Source: Zingiber officinale (lineage: Eukaryota; Streptophyta; Magnoliopsida; Zingiberales; Zingiberaceae). Taken from it: 64,000 nucleotides of DNA. The DNA lies in contig NC_055996.1 of the NCBI RefSeq assembly GCF_018446385.1, positions 131,922,532-131,986,531 on the forward strand, read 5' to 3'. The position numbers were made by a program, and so were the translations under genes. Under the pieces are notes generated by a model. The model saw nothing but the letters and a program-made list of their open reading frames with translations, ran no database searches and had not been told where the DNA came from. This document shows positions 1 to 12,000 of the stretch, in pieces (within the stretch, counting starts at the first letter, position 1; each line of letters opens with the position of its first letter).

Positions 1-415
1 TCATCACACTTTCTCTCTCCTCAATCTCTCTTATCACACTCCCTCCTTTTTTTTCCTCAACACACTTTCTCTCTCATCATACTTTCTCTCTCATCATCTC
101 TCCCATCACACTCACTGTTCTCTTTTTTTCTCATCACACTTTATCTCTCATCATACTTTCTCTCACCTCAATCTCTCTCATCACACACTCTCTCTCCCCT
201 CATTTTTTCTCATTACATTTTCTATCTCTTCATCCTCTCCCATCATAATTTCTCTCACATCATATTTTATCTCTCATCATGCTCTCTTCTATCACACTCT
301 CTTTTCTCATTTTCTCTCATTACACTTTCTCTCTCTTCATTCTTTCTCATCACATTTTCTCTCTCATCATACTTTCTCTTTCATCATAGTTTTCTCTCAC
401 ATCTAATTTTTTTCT
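1..415. repeat. CT-rich degenerate simple repeat
   Basis: The stretch is made of irregular copies of words such as tctctcatcacacttt and tctctcatcatacttt, spaced about 15-25 bases apart and almost free of G on this strand. No coding frame is credible. It is probably an expanded pyrimidine microsatellite, possibly internal to the unidentified element whose end seems to lie near position 590. Confidence 0.75.
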
Positions 416-591
416 CTTATTTTCCTTTAAGGGTAAAAAAGGAAATATTGATTTATTCCGATAGAAAGTATGCAACTAACCAAACATTGCTTTTAAGAGT
501 GATATCCATGCTCATACCCATTCCCATTCCACAATACAATGATTCTCATTCCGATTCTCATTTCCATGTTCATACCAAACGCCCCCTAAGA
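416..591. other. Probable terminus of an unidentified transposable element
   Basis: This AT-rich piece contains repeated cattcc/gattctcatt words and ends with accaaacgcccc, followed directly by the body of copia element A. The phrase resembles the termini of many plant DNA-transposon derivatives (read inward as ggggcgtttggt). Element A is cut exactly here, so another element may have inserted or a deletion may have joined them. No inverted partner is visible in the window. Confidence 0.35.
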
Positions 592-1280
592 AAATTTTTC
601 TAAGTAATTAAATTGATAAAGGATGTTTGACTAACCCTTTTTTGTAAAATATTAATTAATTCTAATATTAATGCTTTATTAGTAAGTTAATTAAATATTT
701 ATTTCAATATTTTGGTTTCCAAGTCGTGGCGAGGCACTATGCCTTCTTGGTTATTGGAGCAACAACTGCTTCCTTAGACAAAGCCTCATAGAGAAATTCA
801 TTGTTTAATTTTCTCACTGAAAGCGCTAATTTCGTATAAAATTTAGACTAAGCAAGATTTAGGAACCCAATATAGGTTCCAGCCTACTGGATTAACTAAA
901 TATTTCTTAGGTACATATTTTCTTGAAATATTCCTAATTTGTCCCTAGTGATATCTATAATACCAATTTTAAATTTTAAATTTTCTAAAATTAGATGAGC
1001 ATGCATGATTTTTTAAATTATCTACTTGAATTTTCAGATCTTTATTTTCTGATTTCAATTTCTCATTTTCTAATTTTGATTTGTCTAATTCTTCTAAGGG
1101 ACAAGATTTAAACAAAATTATTTTTAAATTTTTAATCTCCTTTTCTTATTTGCAACCGTCTTTTGTTAATAGTTTAACAAACTTAAAGAGTTTATCGGGA
1201 GGAAGTGATCATACCTCACTTACCTTGTCAATCTCGTTGTTCGTTTCTCCCCCTGAACTACTGCTTTCTTCCGACGTGGC

Positions 1281-2294
1281 TCACCCTTCATCGATGATCT
1301 CGATGCTCATTTCGGAAGAACTTGTCTCATAGTCGTCGTCTTGATGACTTGCCATTAGAGTAAGTCCGGAGAATGCCTCGATTTCCGATTCCGACGGTGT
1401 ATCGTCCCACGTCGCTTTTAGGGCCTTTCGCTTTTGGATTGGCTTCTTACCCTTCTCCTTGTCCTTGTTCTTCAGTTTGGGGCAGTTATCCTTGACGTGC
1501 CCTTCTTCGTCGTAGTGGTAGCAGCGGATCGTCCTTTTCTTTTTCCCCTGCGGATGGTTAGTAGATCTAGATTTACAAAGTTTCTTGAATCTTCTTACCA
1601 TCATTAACGTTTCCTCGTCATCGAGAGAAGATTCCGACTCAGGTTCGTCTCTTGAAGCTTTGAGGGCGATGTTGTTCTTGGGCTCCTTCGAACCTGCATA
1701 TCTGGATTCGTGCACTTCAAAAGTCGAGAATAATTCTTCTAACGAAATCTTTTCTAAATCTTTAGAAATGTAAAAGGCATCTACTAATGATGCCCATTTG
1801 GTATTTATAGGAAAGGAATTTAAAGCGTACCTTAGCGAATCTCGGTTACTTACCTTTTCTCCAAGATTAGAGAGTCCGGTGATGATCTCCTTGATTCTCG
1901 AGTGCAGGCGCGCAACTGTCTCGTCTTCCCCAAGTCGCAGGCTAGTGAGCTGATTGAGAAGTAAATCTCTTCTGGCGAGCTTGGCTTCGGACGTCCCTTC
2001 GTGCAGCTCAAGGAACTTCTCCCAAAGTTCCCTTGCCGAGTCGTAGTTCCTGATCCTGTTGACTTCTTGAGGCGGAAGAACGCTTAGCAGATGGTATTCT
2101 GCTTTGTCGTTCGCCACGAAGTCGGCCTGCTCCTTTTTCATCCATTGATGTTTCTCTTTACCTTCTGGTGCTGTAAAACCAAGTTCCATTGTTAAAATTA
2201 ATTCAAAATCTGTGGTAAAGAATACCTGCATCAGCTTTTTCCAGGTTGCGAAATCCCCTTTGTATTTCAGCAGGTGGATGCTTGGTCCGGCCAT
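1281..2294 (-). CDS. Copia Gag protein of element A (UBN2-type, degenerate zinc knuckle)
   Basis: The product is 337 residues. The first two thirds match the plant copia Gag fold (UBN2/gag family), with recognisable stretches such as ELWEKFLELHEG near residue 90 and FYISKDLE near 174. A CCHC zinc knuckle follows at about 258-271, but the second Cys is a Tyr (C258, Y261, H266, C271), so zinc binding is probably impaired. The chosen Met begins MAGPSIH, the same start as the gag of element B, 43 bases inside the PBS. Gag would form cytoplasmic particles packaging the element RNA. A single open frame covers the gene, but the neighbourhood has no pol gene. The tail is acidic and rich in Ser and Glu. 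Confidence 0.75.
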   Translation of the reverse strand: MAGPSIHLLKYKGDFATWKKLMQVFFTTDFELILTMELGFTAPEGKEKHQWMKKEQADFVANDKAEYHLLSVLPPQEVNRIRNYDSARELWEKFLELHEGTSEAKLARRDLLLNQLTSLRLGEDETVARLHSRIKEIITGLSNLGEKVSNRDSLRYALNSFPINTKWASLVDAFYISKDLEKISLEELFSTFEVHESRYAGSKEPKNNIALKASRDEPESESSLDDEETLMMVRRFKKLCKSRSTNHPQGKKKRTIRCYHYDEEGHVKDNCPKLKNKDKEKGKKPIQKRKALKATWDDTPSESEIEAFSGLTLMASHQDDDYETSSSEMSIEIIDEG

Positions 2295-2337
2295 TATCTT
2301 TACTTCGATTGGTGGTTAGTCCTCCTGAAGCGCCTTG

Positions 2338-2349
2338 GCTCTGATACCA
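2338..2349 (-). promoter_or_regulatory. Primer binding site of element A
   Basis: On the minus strand the bases read TGGTATCAGAGC, complementary to the 3' end of plant initiator tRNA-Met, the usual primer for copia reverse transcription. It lies two bases inside the LTR end, as expected, and fixes the element's orientation. Confidence 0.9.
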
Positions 2350-2351
2350 CT

Positions 2352-3341
2352 TGTAGGACCGTTGCGGCCGGCTAGAAGGGGGGTTGAATAGCCAAGTACC
2401 ACAAAACCAAAAACCCCCTTCTCGAACTTTCAACAAAACACTTGCATAAAATAAATTGAACAGAAAACTAAAGAAAGAAAGAGGCAAAAGGATTTTTTAC
2501 TTGGTTACAACCAAGGATGTTGTTAATACAAGGAATGTCGCACTAGTATATCCTTCAGGCGGAGAATCCTCTTACAGCAGTGACAGCGCAAAACAAAGAA
2601 GCTAATATAAAACTGAAGCATACAAGCGTTGGAAATGAAATGCTCTGAGTTGTTCTCAAGTTTCTGGACCAAGGCTATATTTATAGCCTTGGTCGGGGTG
2701 CCCTGAGGGTTCCGGGCGCCCTGGGGGTATAAATTTTATCCCCCAACGTTCAGATCGAGTTAAAGCTCGATCCAGGGAAAAAGTCAACTTCGGGCGCCCT
2801 GGTACGTTCCGGGCGCCCTGGTCAGCTCCGGGCACCCCGGACCCAAAAGTCAACTTCGGTTGACTTTTTCGGTCCGGGTCTTCAACTCCAGATCCGCTCG
2901 CTTGGGTGATCTCGAACATCCGGAAAGGGCTCACCCGAACTCAACTTCCGGTCTTCTCGAGTGGGCTTCCGCTCCGACTTCTCATCCCTCGGAATCGCGG
3001 CGTGCTTCCTTCTCGTCCGTCAGCGTACTCATCCGAAGTCTTCGTCCATCGGTCGCACCCCGCGCCGACCTTCTCGCTAGCTGCGTCTCTTGCTCCCCAA
3101 GCAATCTTCCGCTCCGGCTTTCGCCCCTCGAAACCACCGCACACTTCCTTCTCGTCGGCCGGTGTACTCTTTCGCAGCGCCTCGTCCCTCGGACGCACCG
3201 TGTGCCGTCTTTCTCGCTAGCTGCGTCTTCCACTCGACTACCTGTGCTCCTAAGCTCCTGTACACTTAGACACAAGGTTAAAAACACACAGGACCTAACT
3301 TAACTTGTTGATCACACCAAAATAACTTTGGGGTTCCAACA
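2352..3341 (-). repeat. 5' LTR of element A
   Basis: The LTR is about 990 bp and runs from tgtagg to ttccaaca (plus-strand reading), the TG...CA ends of this family with one terminal change. It contains several GGGCGCCC-type palindromes (about 2695-2840). A TATA box, TATAAATATA on the minus strand, lies at 2676-2685 inside a 20-bp near-perfect inverted repeat (2671-2690). Open frames on both strands within it are compositional and not genes. Confidence 0.85.
2676..2685 (-). promoter_or_regulatory. LTR TATA box of element A
   Basis: TATAAATATA on the minus strand, flanked by AAGG/CCTT arms. The LTR of element C has the same box in the same setting at 41100-41109, and element B has TATATAAA at 42726-42733, so this is the likely U3 core promoter. 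Confidence 0.6.
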
Positions 3342-4898
3342 CAACTATAACCCCCGTTCGGGGTCGAGCAGTCTCCACGAGCATTTATCTCCCCCATTCG
3401 TGGTCGACCAGTCTTCACGAGCATCTATCTCCCTCGTTCGGGGTCGAGCAGTCGTATCAGATATTCTATCTCCCCATTCGGGGTCGAGCGGCCTTCACTG
3501 GTCTCGGACCAGCATATCGGATCTCATATCCTCCTCGTTCAGGGTCGAACGGTCTTTACTAGTCACGGACGTATCGGAACATTTTATCTCCCCCGTTCGG
3601 GGTCGAGCTATCATCGATGGTCACTAACAAGAGCATCTCCACTGGTTTCAGACCAGGATATCTCATAAGCTCTGCGCCCGTTCGGCTCACGACTTCAGTT
3701 TCAGTGCGTATTCGATTTCGCTTGTGATGCGCCAGTGCGGCTCATGACTTTCACTTCCACACGCCTTCGACTCACGGGTGACACTCCAGTTCAGCTCATG
3801 TGTAATGCGCTCGTTCGGCTCACGACTTTCGTTTCTATGCGCATTCGATTTCGCGGGCGATGCGCCCGTTCGGCTCACGACTTTCGTTTCTGTGCGTATT
3901 CGATTTCACAGGCTATACTCCCGCTCAGTTTTCGGGCTCCACTCCTGCCTAGCGCTGCTTCGTCTCTTGCTCGGTAATTGTCTAGGCGCTTGCTTGGCGT
4001 TTGCCCAATAGCTAGCCAGGCGACCACCGCTCGGCCCTATTTTTCGTCGCTTGGTTAGCATTCTCTGGGCTGCCTGATCCTATGCCTGATCATCCACTTA
4101 GCCACGCGCTTGTTTTGCTCTACATCCTGATGGTTGTCAGGCCGGCATTTTATGGTCACCTGGTTGGCATTTTCAGGTCACCCCGTCACATTTTACGACA
4201 ATCCGATCGACATTTTATGATCGTCCAATCGACACTCTCCGGGCCGCTTGTTCAACACTCTCGTAGTCGTCCGACCGGTATCACTCAGCCGTCCATTCAG
4301 CCACACACTCAAACTACTTGGGTTGAACGCTTGATATTCTCTAGATGAACTGGTTAGCATTTTACGAACGACTGGCCGACACTTTCTTGGTCACTCGCCC
4401 GACATCACCCGCTCGTTCTCTCGGTCCACTCAGCATCTCGCGTGTCTCTCGGTCTACTATGATTTTACTCGTCGCTCGCTTGACGTTTTGCCGCTCGCAA
4501 GGTATTAATCCGTTTGTCGACTTGGTATTATCTCTCATAGTTCGCTGGCATCTTCGCAGCCACTTGGTCAATCTCACTAGACTGTTTGCTCGATCACTCC
4601 CGATCACTCTGCTCAGCATTGACCGAGCATCTGCCGCTCAGCACTATTTTTCACCTCTCGGTAGACATTTTTCTCGCCACTCGGCCCAGCGCACGTCATT
4701 TTGTCAGCACTTGCCTCATTCATTGCTTCGTCATTTGCTCGGTATCGCTGCCATCTTTAGTGCTCGCAATCGCTCGTGTGGTATTATGCAAGGGGGTTCA
4801 GTGATTTGACTTTGATGTCGAGAGCGAGTCGGCCTTTGTGACAGACTATCTAGTCAGTCGGACTTACGCCTCCTTCGACTAGACTTGAAGGGGAGGCT
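3342..4898 (+). repeat. Degenerate tandem-repeat region upstream of a gypsy 3' LTR
   Basis: Three repeat blocks follow one another. At 3342-3620 a unit of about 60 bases contains cgttcggggtcgagc. At 3670-3920 another unit of about 60 bases contains gttcggctcacgactttc. From about 4080 to 4700 a short loose unit contains gacattttatggtcg. The block ends with the purine-rich stretch gaaggggaggct directly before an LTR starting tgtgatgcgg, so it is the 3' non-coding end of an LTR retrotransposon. Tat/Ogre-lineage gypsy elements are known for variable tandem repeats at this place. The 5' part is missing, because element A abuts at 3341. Confidence 0.6.
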
Positions 4899-7800
4899 TG
4901 TGATGCGGATAGAGCTTCGGGCATAAGAGTGATTAGGGAGAAAGAGCAGGGCAGTTTGGTCTTTTTGCATGATAAGGGTTTTTGTTTTTAAGGAACACTG
5001 TTCATCTCCCGTAGAGAGGGGAGGGGCTGGTTCGTGGTTTTGGTTTCGTCGCCACCAACAGGACCAAAGAGAAGGCCTTATTCTTCCCTTCCACAGTCCT
5101 CGCGACGCCGGCAAGGACTGACCACTGCTCCTCTCCCTCCTCTTCGCGAGGCCGCCGCCACCAGGAAGGAGGGCTTGCTGGGCTTGCCTCTGCCACCATC
5201 AGCCCTACCCTCTCCTCTCGCCAGCAGAGGCCAGGGGAGTCGAGGACGTCGCGAAGGGATGATCACCAAGCAGACGTCGTCGGTGTCTCTGTTGGTTAAT
5301 CCTAGGAAAACGTACCAGTTCCACTGTACAAAATTTTTTGTACAAGTGTCGAACCTTTCCTTAAATAACCTATTGTGTTCTTTAGAAGTTAAATTAGGAA
5401 TCGTAGACGGAACTTAACATCATTGATTCCAAATTTAACTTATCTGTTCTTAATGGTTTAGATTTGAATCGCAAGCGGAACTTAACACTATTGATTCAAA
5501 TCCACCTAAGTTATTAATTTCATTAAATATTAATTTCTAAAATTATCTTCCAGGACTGCATGGCGAGGCACATGACCTTCTTGGATATGGAAGCAACCAC
5601 CACTGCCTAGGCAAAGCCTTTTAAGGAAAGCTAATATTTAATTTCCTTAAATAACTTTAGGTTAACCAAAAAGAACAATCGAATCACAAATTCGAAAAAG
5701 AAGAAAACACAAACTCGAAAAATAAATTCAAAAAACTAGATCTAATTGTCTCTTGTATTTAGAATTCTTACAAAGAAAATAACTAGTATGATGCGGAAGA
5801 AAATTACCAGTTATATCTTCTCTTTGTAAGCTAATGACCTCGAGATCTTTTGCCGTATTCCTCGCCTCGCCTTGGACGTCGTGTGGGCAACGATCTTCCA
5901 AGATGAACACCACCCAAAAGCTTCCTCCTCTTCTTCTAAGATCCGGCCACCAACACCACCAAGGAGAAGAGAGCAAAAGGGAAAAGAGAGAAGAGAGGGA
6001 GGGTCGGCCACTTGATGATCTCCAAGCAAGAGAATAAGAATTGTGTCTCATGAAGCCCCCCTCACCTCTTCTTTTATATTACTTGCCCAAGGTAAATAAG
6101 GAAAAACTTTTTACAAAAAATAAAATCATTCAAGAGTTTTTCCTTTTCCCTTTTAATTTTTCCTTTTTTTTCCTCTTGATTGAATCAATCACCAATTTTA
6201 TTTTGTGATGATTTTATTATTTTTAATATGGCCAGCCACTTGCTTGGGCACCAAGCAAGGTGGCCGGCCACCTCATCAAGGGAAAAAGAAAAAATAATTT
6301 TTATAAATTTTACAAGAAGAAATCATCTTATAAAATTTACAAGCTCTCTTTCCTAAAGTAGGAGTTAAAAAAGGAAAGTTCTAAAAATTAAAACCATGTT
6401 TTAAAATTTAAAACTTCTCTTATAAAATTTCTCTTTTTAACATGATGATAGAAAATTTTAATTTTAAAACTTATCTTCCTTTTTTTAAAAAAAAAATCAT
6501 GAGGATGGTTAAAAAGGAAACTTTTAAAACTCTCTATTAAAATATGTGGTCAAATTCAAATAAGGAAAGTTTTTTTAAAAAATTAAAATATCGCTTTTAA
6601 AACTTATAGTTTTCTACAAAGAGAAAATTTTAAAAATTCAAAAACAAGCCTCCTTGTTTGAATATTGTGGTCGACCCCTTCATGCTTGGTCACCAAGCAA
6701 AGGGTTGACCCCTATAAAGAGGATGTGGCCGGCCCTTGTTTGGTCACCAAGCATTGGACCGACCCACTTCTTGGACACCAAGAAGAGCCTTATATTTGGA
6801 TGGACTTGAGGCTATAATGAGGCTACGACAGGGACCTAGAGGAGAAATTGGTTTTGGCCTTCCGATGAGCTTGAGTATCCCGTGCTCACCCCGAACACAC
6901 AACTCAAGTTCATCGATAATAACTCATTCCACTAGAGAGTTATTATCGCACTACCGCACCAATCCCAAATTACATTATGGGCTCCTTCTTATTATGAGTG
7001 TGTTAGTCTCCCTGTGTTTAAGATTATGAATGTCCACTAATTAAGTAAGTTACTGACAACTCACTTAATTAATATCTAGCTCCAAGAGTAGTACCACTCA
7101 ACTTTATTGTCATGTCGGACTAAGTCCACCTGCAGGGTTTAACATGGCAATCCTTATGAGCTCCTCTTGGGGGCATTCTCAACCTAAATAACTAGGACAC
7201 AGATTCATTCTATAATCAACAACACACACTATAAGTAATATCATTTCCCAACTTATCGGACATATTGATTTATCGAGCTAAACCTCACCCTTTGATAAGT
7301 CAAAGAAATAAATATTAAATATATGTGCTTGTTATTATATTAGGATTAAGATCACACACTTCCATAATAACTAAGGTCTAGTTCTTTTACTAAGTCAGTA
7401 CAAAAAGAACTTACCTAAATGGTCCTACTCAATACACTTAAAGTGTATCAGTGTAATTTATTAGTCAAGATAAACTAATACTTAATTACACTACGACTAT
7501 TCTGATGGTTTGTTCATTTCCAGCTTAGTCGTGAGAAACTTGTTTATAATTTATAGAGAGACGACAACATGATCTTCTGAGTGTGACACCACACTCCATG
7601 TTATCTACTATATAAATTAATTGAATAATTACATTTAACAAATAAATACAGATATTGACCAATGTGATTCTTTTATTTCAACAAATAAATGTTTACAAAA
7701 GCTAGACTTTTAGTATACACTCCAACAGTCTCCTCCCGCCTCCGGCGCCACTGTTGCCTTTCCCCTTCACGCGAGCCGCTGGCTACACTAGCCTCCACTT

Positions 7801-8721
7801 CTTCCTCTCTCCCTCTCGTGCTCCTCTCCAGCGCTGCCATAGCCACGGAGCACCTCCTCAGTCGACCGCCATCTCCTACAGTGGCCGCCGCCCCTTCCAG
7901 CAGGTGCCTACGCCTCCAGCGAGCGCTGCAGGCTCCAGTGGGAACCGCCTTCGCCTCTGGCCAGAGCCACCTGTTCCACCGGTTGCCGGCGACGCCTCTA
8001 GCAGCCGCCACCGCCGTCGAGTCCCGCGACCACCGCTGAGTCCAGCAGTCACCGTCGCTAGGCCTAGCAGCCACCGCTGTCGTCTACAGCGACTGCTGTC
8101 GCCACTGCCATCGTAGTCGCCTCCAGCGGCTGTCATCACCGCCTACAACGGCTGTCGCTGCCTCCGCCGACTCCCACCTCCGATGTCACCTCTAGAGACA
8201 ACCACTAGCCGACCCCCGGCCTCCATGGTTTGTATTATGCTTTGCGTGTTGTATTCCGGCCATTGAGCCGTTGAGTTAGTGACATTATACAGCCTGCGTG
8301 CCGTGTGACGACCTACGAGCCGCTATCACATCCTTCCTACGTGTCGTCTCTTTGGACCCCGACTGCATCAGATTCCATGTCGCCGCCCTCAGATCCGGCT
8401 CCTCAGTTAACTCACATCCATCTGCTTGTCAGGGCCGCGACTAGTCAGTCAATACCGCGATCAGCTCACCGATCCATCCGAGGGCGCTCCCCGGGGCCAG
8501 GGTACATCATTGTACTCACACTATATTTATTTCATTGTGCCTCTATTATTCGACTGCTTATATGTTCGCAGGACCTGCCTCGAGCATCGCCAGAGATCGG
8601 AGCAACCCGGTCGCTGACTGAAGGTAGCGTCGATCGGAGGATTTCTGATGACTTGATCAACGCAGAAGACAGCTCACCACTCGAGTCAAGAAGATACGGT
8701 CAACATTCTAGACATGTCACA
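4899..8721 (+). mobile_element. 3' LTR of a gypsy element (I), split by solo LTR H
   Basis: The LTR starts tgtgatgcgg after a polypurine tract and ends atgtcaca, giving the inverted ends TGTGA/TCACA. After removing solo LTR H and one copy of its target duplication it is about 1.38 kb. The GC-rich part (7733-8260) has many CCG/GCC words and long open frames on both strands that look compositional. No gypsy protein is encoded in the window, so the family call rests on the PPT, the LTR ends and the upstream tandem repeats. The five bases after it are ccgac; the partner copy is not available. Confidence 0.55.
5290..7727 (-). mobile_element. Solo LTR H of the long-LTR copia group
   Basis: A 2438-bp LTR starts tgttgg and ends ccaaca and is flanked by perfect 5-bp duplications, gtctc at 5285-5289 and 7728-7732. 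It is clearly related to the LTRs of elements D and E: palindrome at 5325-5344, shared module at about 5551-5620, AT-rich middle and the tail ending tagtatacactccaaca. No internal domain remains, so it is a solo LTR left by LTR-LTR recombination. It lies in the LTR of gypsy element I and is therefore younger. Orientation is inferred from D and E. Confidence 0.9.
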
Positions 8722-9047
8722 CCGACAAATCTATCTTCTCAGCTTCCTGACAATTGCTTCTCTTTAATCCTCTAAGCAAATTATTGCTTCTAAAAAATAC
8801 AATATAATTACAGATATTTTAAGTAACGGAATTGAAAATTTGTGGTATGTGGGGTTCGGGACGTAGATTTAATTAATACTATCACTGTCATGGTGAGCTG
8901 GAATTTATAATAAATCTTAATGTAGACCCAAACGGAAGACTTCGGGAGTCATCGCCTTGCAAATTATTACTTCTCTTTTCTCCTCCAAATCTATCATTAG
9001 CCAGATCCACACCAAACAACTTCCGCATCCTTAATTCATCCGGAGCT
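8722..9047 (+). promoter_or_regulatory. Upstream region and 5' UTR of the intact CNL gene
   Basis: Only about 326 bases separate the gypsy LTR from the start codon. Much of this sequence (about 8750-9047) is matched in reverse orientation upstream of the second CNL gene: the blocks around aatatctgtaattatatt, the tagattTAATTAATACTATCACTG run and the agatccaca...catcc leader just before ATG. Conservation suggests the proximal promoter and leader were duplicated with the gene. More distal promoter sequence may have been displaced by the gypsy element. Confidence 0.6.
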
Positions 9048-12000
9048 ATGGCAGGAGCTTTGGTAGGTGCCACGGCTGGCTTCTTAGCCAACAAGGTGGC
9101 AATTCTCGTCGAACTCGACGAGAAACTCAAGGCAATGGCTGGTACCAAAAGGAAGATGGAGAAGTTCAAGGAGTTGTTGACGAACATTGACTTGGTGATC
9201 CAAAACGTCGAGTCCCGCCCTTTTATCGATGATGCTGTGAAGGACTTGCTGAAGAAGCTCAAATACTTGGCCTACGATCTCGAGGATGTTGTGGATTACT
9301 ACGACACCAAAGTCTTGCATAAGAAGCAGAGATCACACACTGCTTTAAGGCCGGTGCGTGATTTCTTCTCTACTAATAATCAAGTTTTGTTTAAGAGTAG
9401 GATAGGCAGCATGATAAAAGCTATAACAGAAAGTCTGGAATCTATTTTGCTGCAAAAGTCCATTCTTCTCAATTTGCCACCAGGCATGTCGCAACCAAGT
9501 CCTTACAGAGAGAACCACTCCCGCAATAGGTTTGTTGTTATAGGGAGAGAACCAGAGAAGGAGATGATTGTCAACATGTTGATAGATGACGATGATGAAA
9601 GCAGCCATGATACAGTGAAGGTCATTGCCATCGTTGGGATGGGTGGCCTGGGGAAGACTACACTTGCTCAGCTTGTTTTCCATGATGAAACGGTGAAAAT
9701 TCATTTTGCAAGTTTGAGAATGTGGACAGTTGTTGAGGCTGAATTTGATCCTCTAAAAATAATGAACTCTGTTTTAGAACTCGCTACTGGTGCACCAGCC
9801 AACTACACACAAATAGATTCAGCAAGGCAGAACCTAGAAAAAGTATTAACCGGGAAGAAATTTCTACTCGTGCTGGATGACGTATGGAATGAAGATCCAT
9901 TAAAGTGGGGTGTACTGAAAGCAGCCTTAATATGCGGAGTAAAAGGAAGCAAAATTTTAGTGACAACCCGCAGCCTACATATCTCTTCGATAATGGGTTC
10001 ATCCAAAACCCACCAATTACAACAGTTGTCCAAAGATCATTGTTTGTCCTTGTTTCAACAATTTGCTTTTGGAGATCAAACAGTGGATCAAAGTTTGATG
10101 GAAATTGGTGGAAAGATTGTTGAGAAATGTGGCGGTGTGCCCTTGGCTGCCATTTCTCTTGGTAGCATGCTCCATAGCACTCGAGATGAATCGTATTGGT
10201 CCTCCTTATTGAGCAGTAAAATATGGAAGCGGGACAATGAAAACAACCTGCTAGCTGTACTAAAGTTGAGCTATAACAATCTCTCTCTGCAGTCAAAGAA
10301 GTGTTTCACATTTGGCTCCCTATACCCAAAGAACTGTACGATGGTAAAGGATGAATTGATAAAACTATGGATAGCAAATGATTTTGTGCGTTCAGACGAT
10401 AATTTTGATGCCGAAACAATTGGCAACCACGTCTTTACTGAACTTGTACATAAGTCATTCTTTCTCTTAGCATCTTCCAAGGAGCGTGATTTTAGAGATT
10501 TTCTATGGGCATCTTCCGAGGGGTATGATCTTGGAGATGTTAGTCATGTAACCAACTGCACGATGCATGATGTGATGCATGACTTGGCACGATCAGTATC
10601 GGTAAATATATATTGGAATGATAAAGAAGATTTGGCGAAAGATATTGGAGACAGAATATATCATTTGCACATGCACAAAGATTTTGAAAATTTATCAAAC
10701 ACTATTCAAGCCCGGGGCAAGAAGAGATTGTACTTGCGTACCCTTATATTGAAAGATATTAGTTTAAACACCGATCAACTTGAATTTGTTTTCTCAAATT
10801 TGAAATTTTTACGGGTGTTAGATTTAACTGGCAATAAAATCAAGGAGGTGCCAACGTCAATAAGAAATCTGATACATTTGAGGTATCTCAATTTATCTCG
10901 GAATATTATTGAAGTTCTATCTGACTCCATAACCCTTCTTGCCAATTTACAATATCTCAATCTCAGTTTCAATGAGGGACTTCAAGAGCTACCAAAAGAG
11001 TTATGGAATATGCAAAGCCTTCGGGATCTTGATTGCAGGTGTTGTAATTCTGGATTTATACGCATTCCCTGTGGGTTGTCGCGACTAACTAATCTTCAAA
11101 GTTTACCTGTCTTTGTTGCTGATAGTAGAAGTGGTGCATGCTCAATTACAGAACTGGAGGATTTGAAGCTTAATGGAGAAATGACAATTAAATTTTCTGA
11201 GAATTTCACAAACTACTCTTGTGGTGGAAGAAAAATTTTACAGGATAAACATCTGAAAGAACTAAGTTTAGAGTTTAATCGTTCGGAGACAAATGACAAG
11301 GGCATGTTGGACGATCTTTGTCCCAACACGAGCTTAAAGAAGTTGGGCATATGGCATTATGGGAGCTCACAATTTCCAACATGGTTTATACAGTTACAGT
11401 CACAACTGCCAAATTTAGTTGAAGTTAGCCTTAATTATTGCCGTGGTTGTGAGCATATTCCTCCGTTTGGAAATCTGCACTTTCTTAAGAAGCTTGACTT
11501 AATCTCTACGTATGGCATTACACACCTGGGAGCTGAGTTTCATGGGAACGGCGGCTTTCCTTCTCTTCAAGAACTCAACTTGCATAGGATGAATAATTTA
11601 AAGGAATGGTCAGAGTCTCATGGTGCCGATCAGTTGTTCCCTTCACTGCAGCGGCTGCGGGTTTACAGATGTCCTGAATTGAAATGTATGCCGAGGCTTC
11701 CTAACATTCAATCCCTTGAGATATTTTACTGCGATGGGAGCCTACTCTCATATGTTGGAAGTCTCACTTCTCTTTCTATTCTCCGAGTGGAGAAGATGGA
11801 CAACATGACATCTTTTCCAAGTGGTTGCATCAGAAACCTCACTTCCTTGATAGAATTACAAATTATAGGATGCGATCAACTTCTGTCTCTTCCTAGGGGT
11901 GAAATGAAGCGCCTAAAAAAGATTCGTTCATTGACCATTGACCGTTGTGATAGTTTGGCATTCTTGCCGTCAGAAGTGGGACGTCTCAATTCTCTTCGTT

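Larger units (their letters stand above)
592..3341 (-). mobile_element. Gag-only Ty1/copia element A, 3' part missing
   Basis: Read on the minus strand this is a 5' LTR (3341 to 2352), a PBS for initiator tRNA-Met, a gag gene and a non-coding tail. The tail matches those of elements B and C further right but stops at about 592, before any PPT or 3' LTR. B and C show that the full form carries only gag between its LTRs, so A is a truncated member of the same non-autonomous group (TR-GAG-like). No matching TSD can be read because one end is lost; the five bases after the LTR are caact. Confidence 0.8.

Noticed and set aside
2860..3303. Overlapping open frames on both strands in the LTR of A
   Set aside because: Six frames are open together because of GC-rich low-stop composition; the region is LTR by its ends, PBS and repeats in B and C.
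3342..3920. Regular repeats resembling a CRISPR array
   Set aside because: Units are degenerate and directly adjacent without unique spacers; the setting is a plant retrotransposon 3' end.
5728..6051. Minus-strand frames of about 100 residues inside the long LTRs (also 23945-24307, 31127-31490, 46770-47029, 54145-54404)
   Set aside because: They recur because the LTRs recur. Frame and length shift between copies, they contain simple Glu/Arg runs from ttcttcttc repeats, and no domain is recognisable.
7673..8139. GC-rich open frames rich in Ala, Arg and Ser
   Set aside because: CCG/GCC-rich LTR DNA open on both strands; they cross the border of solo LTR H, so they cannot be an original gene.
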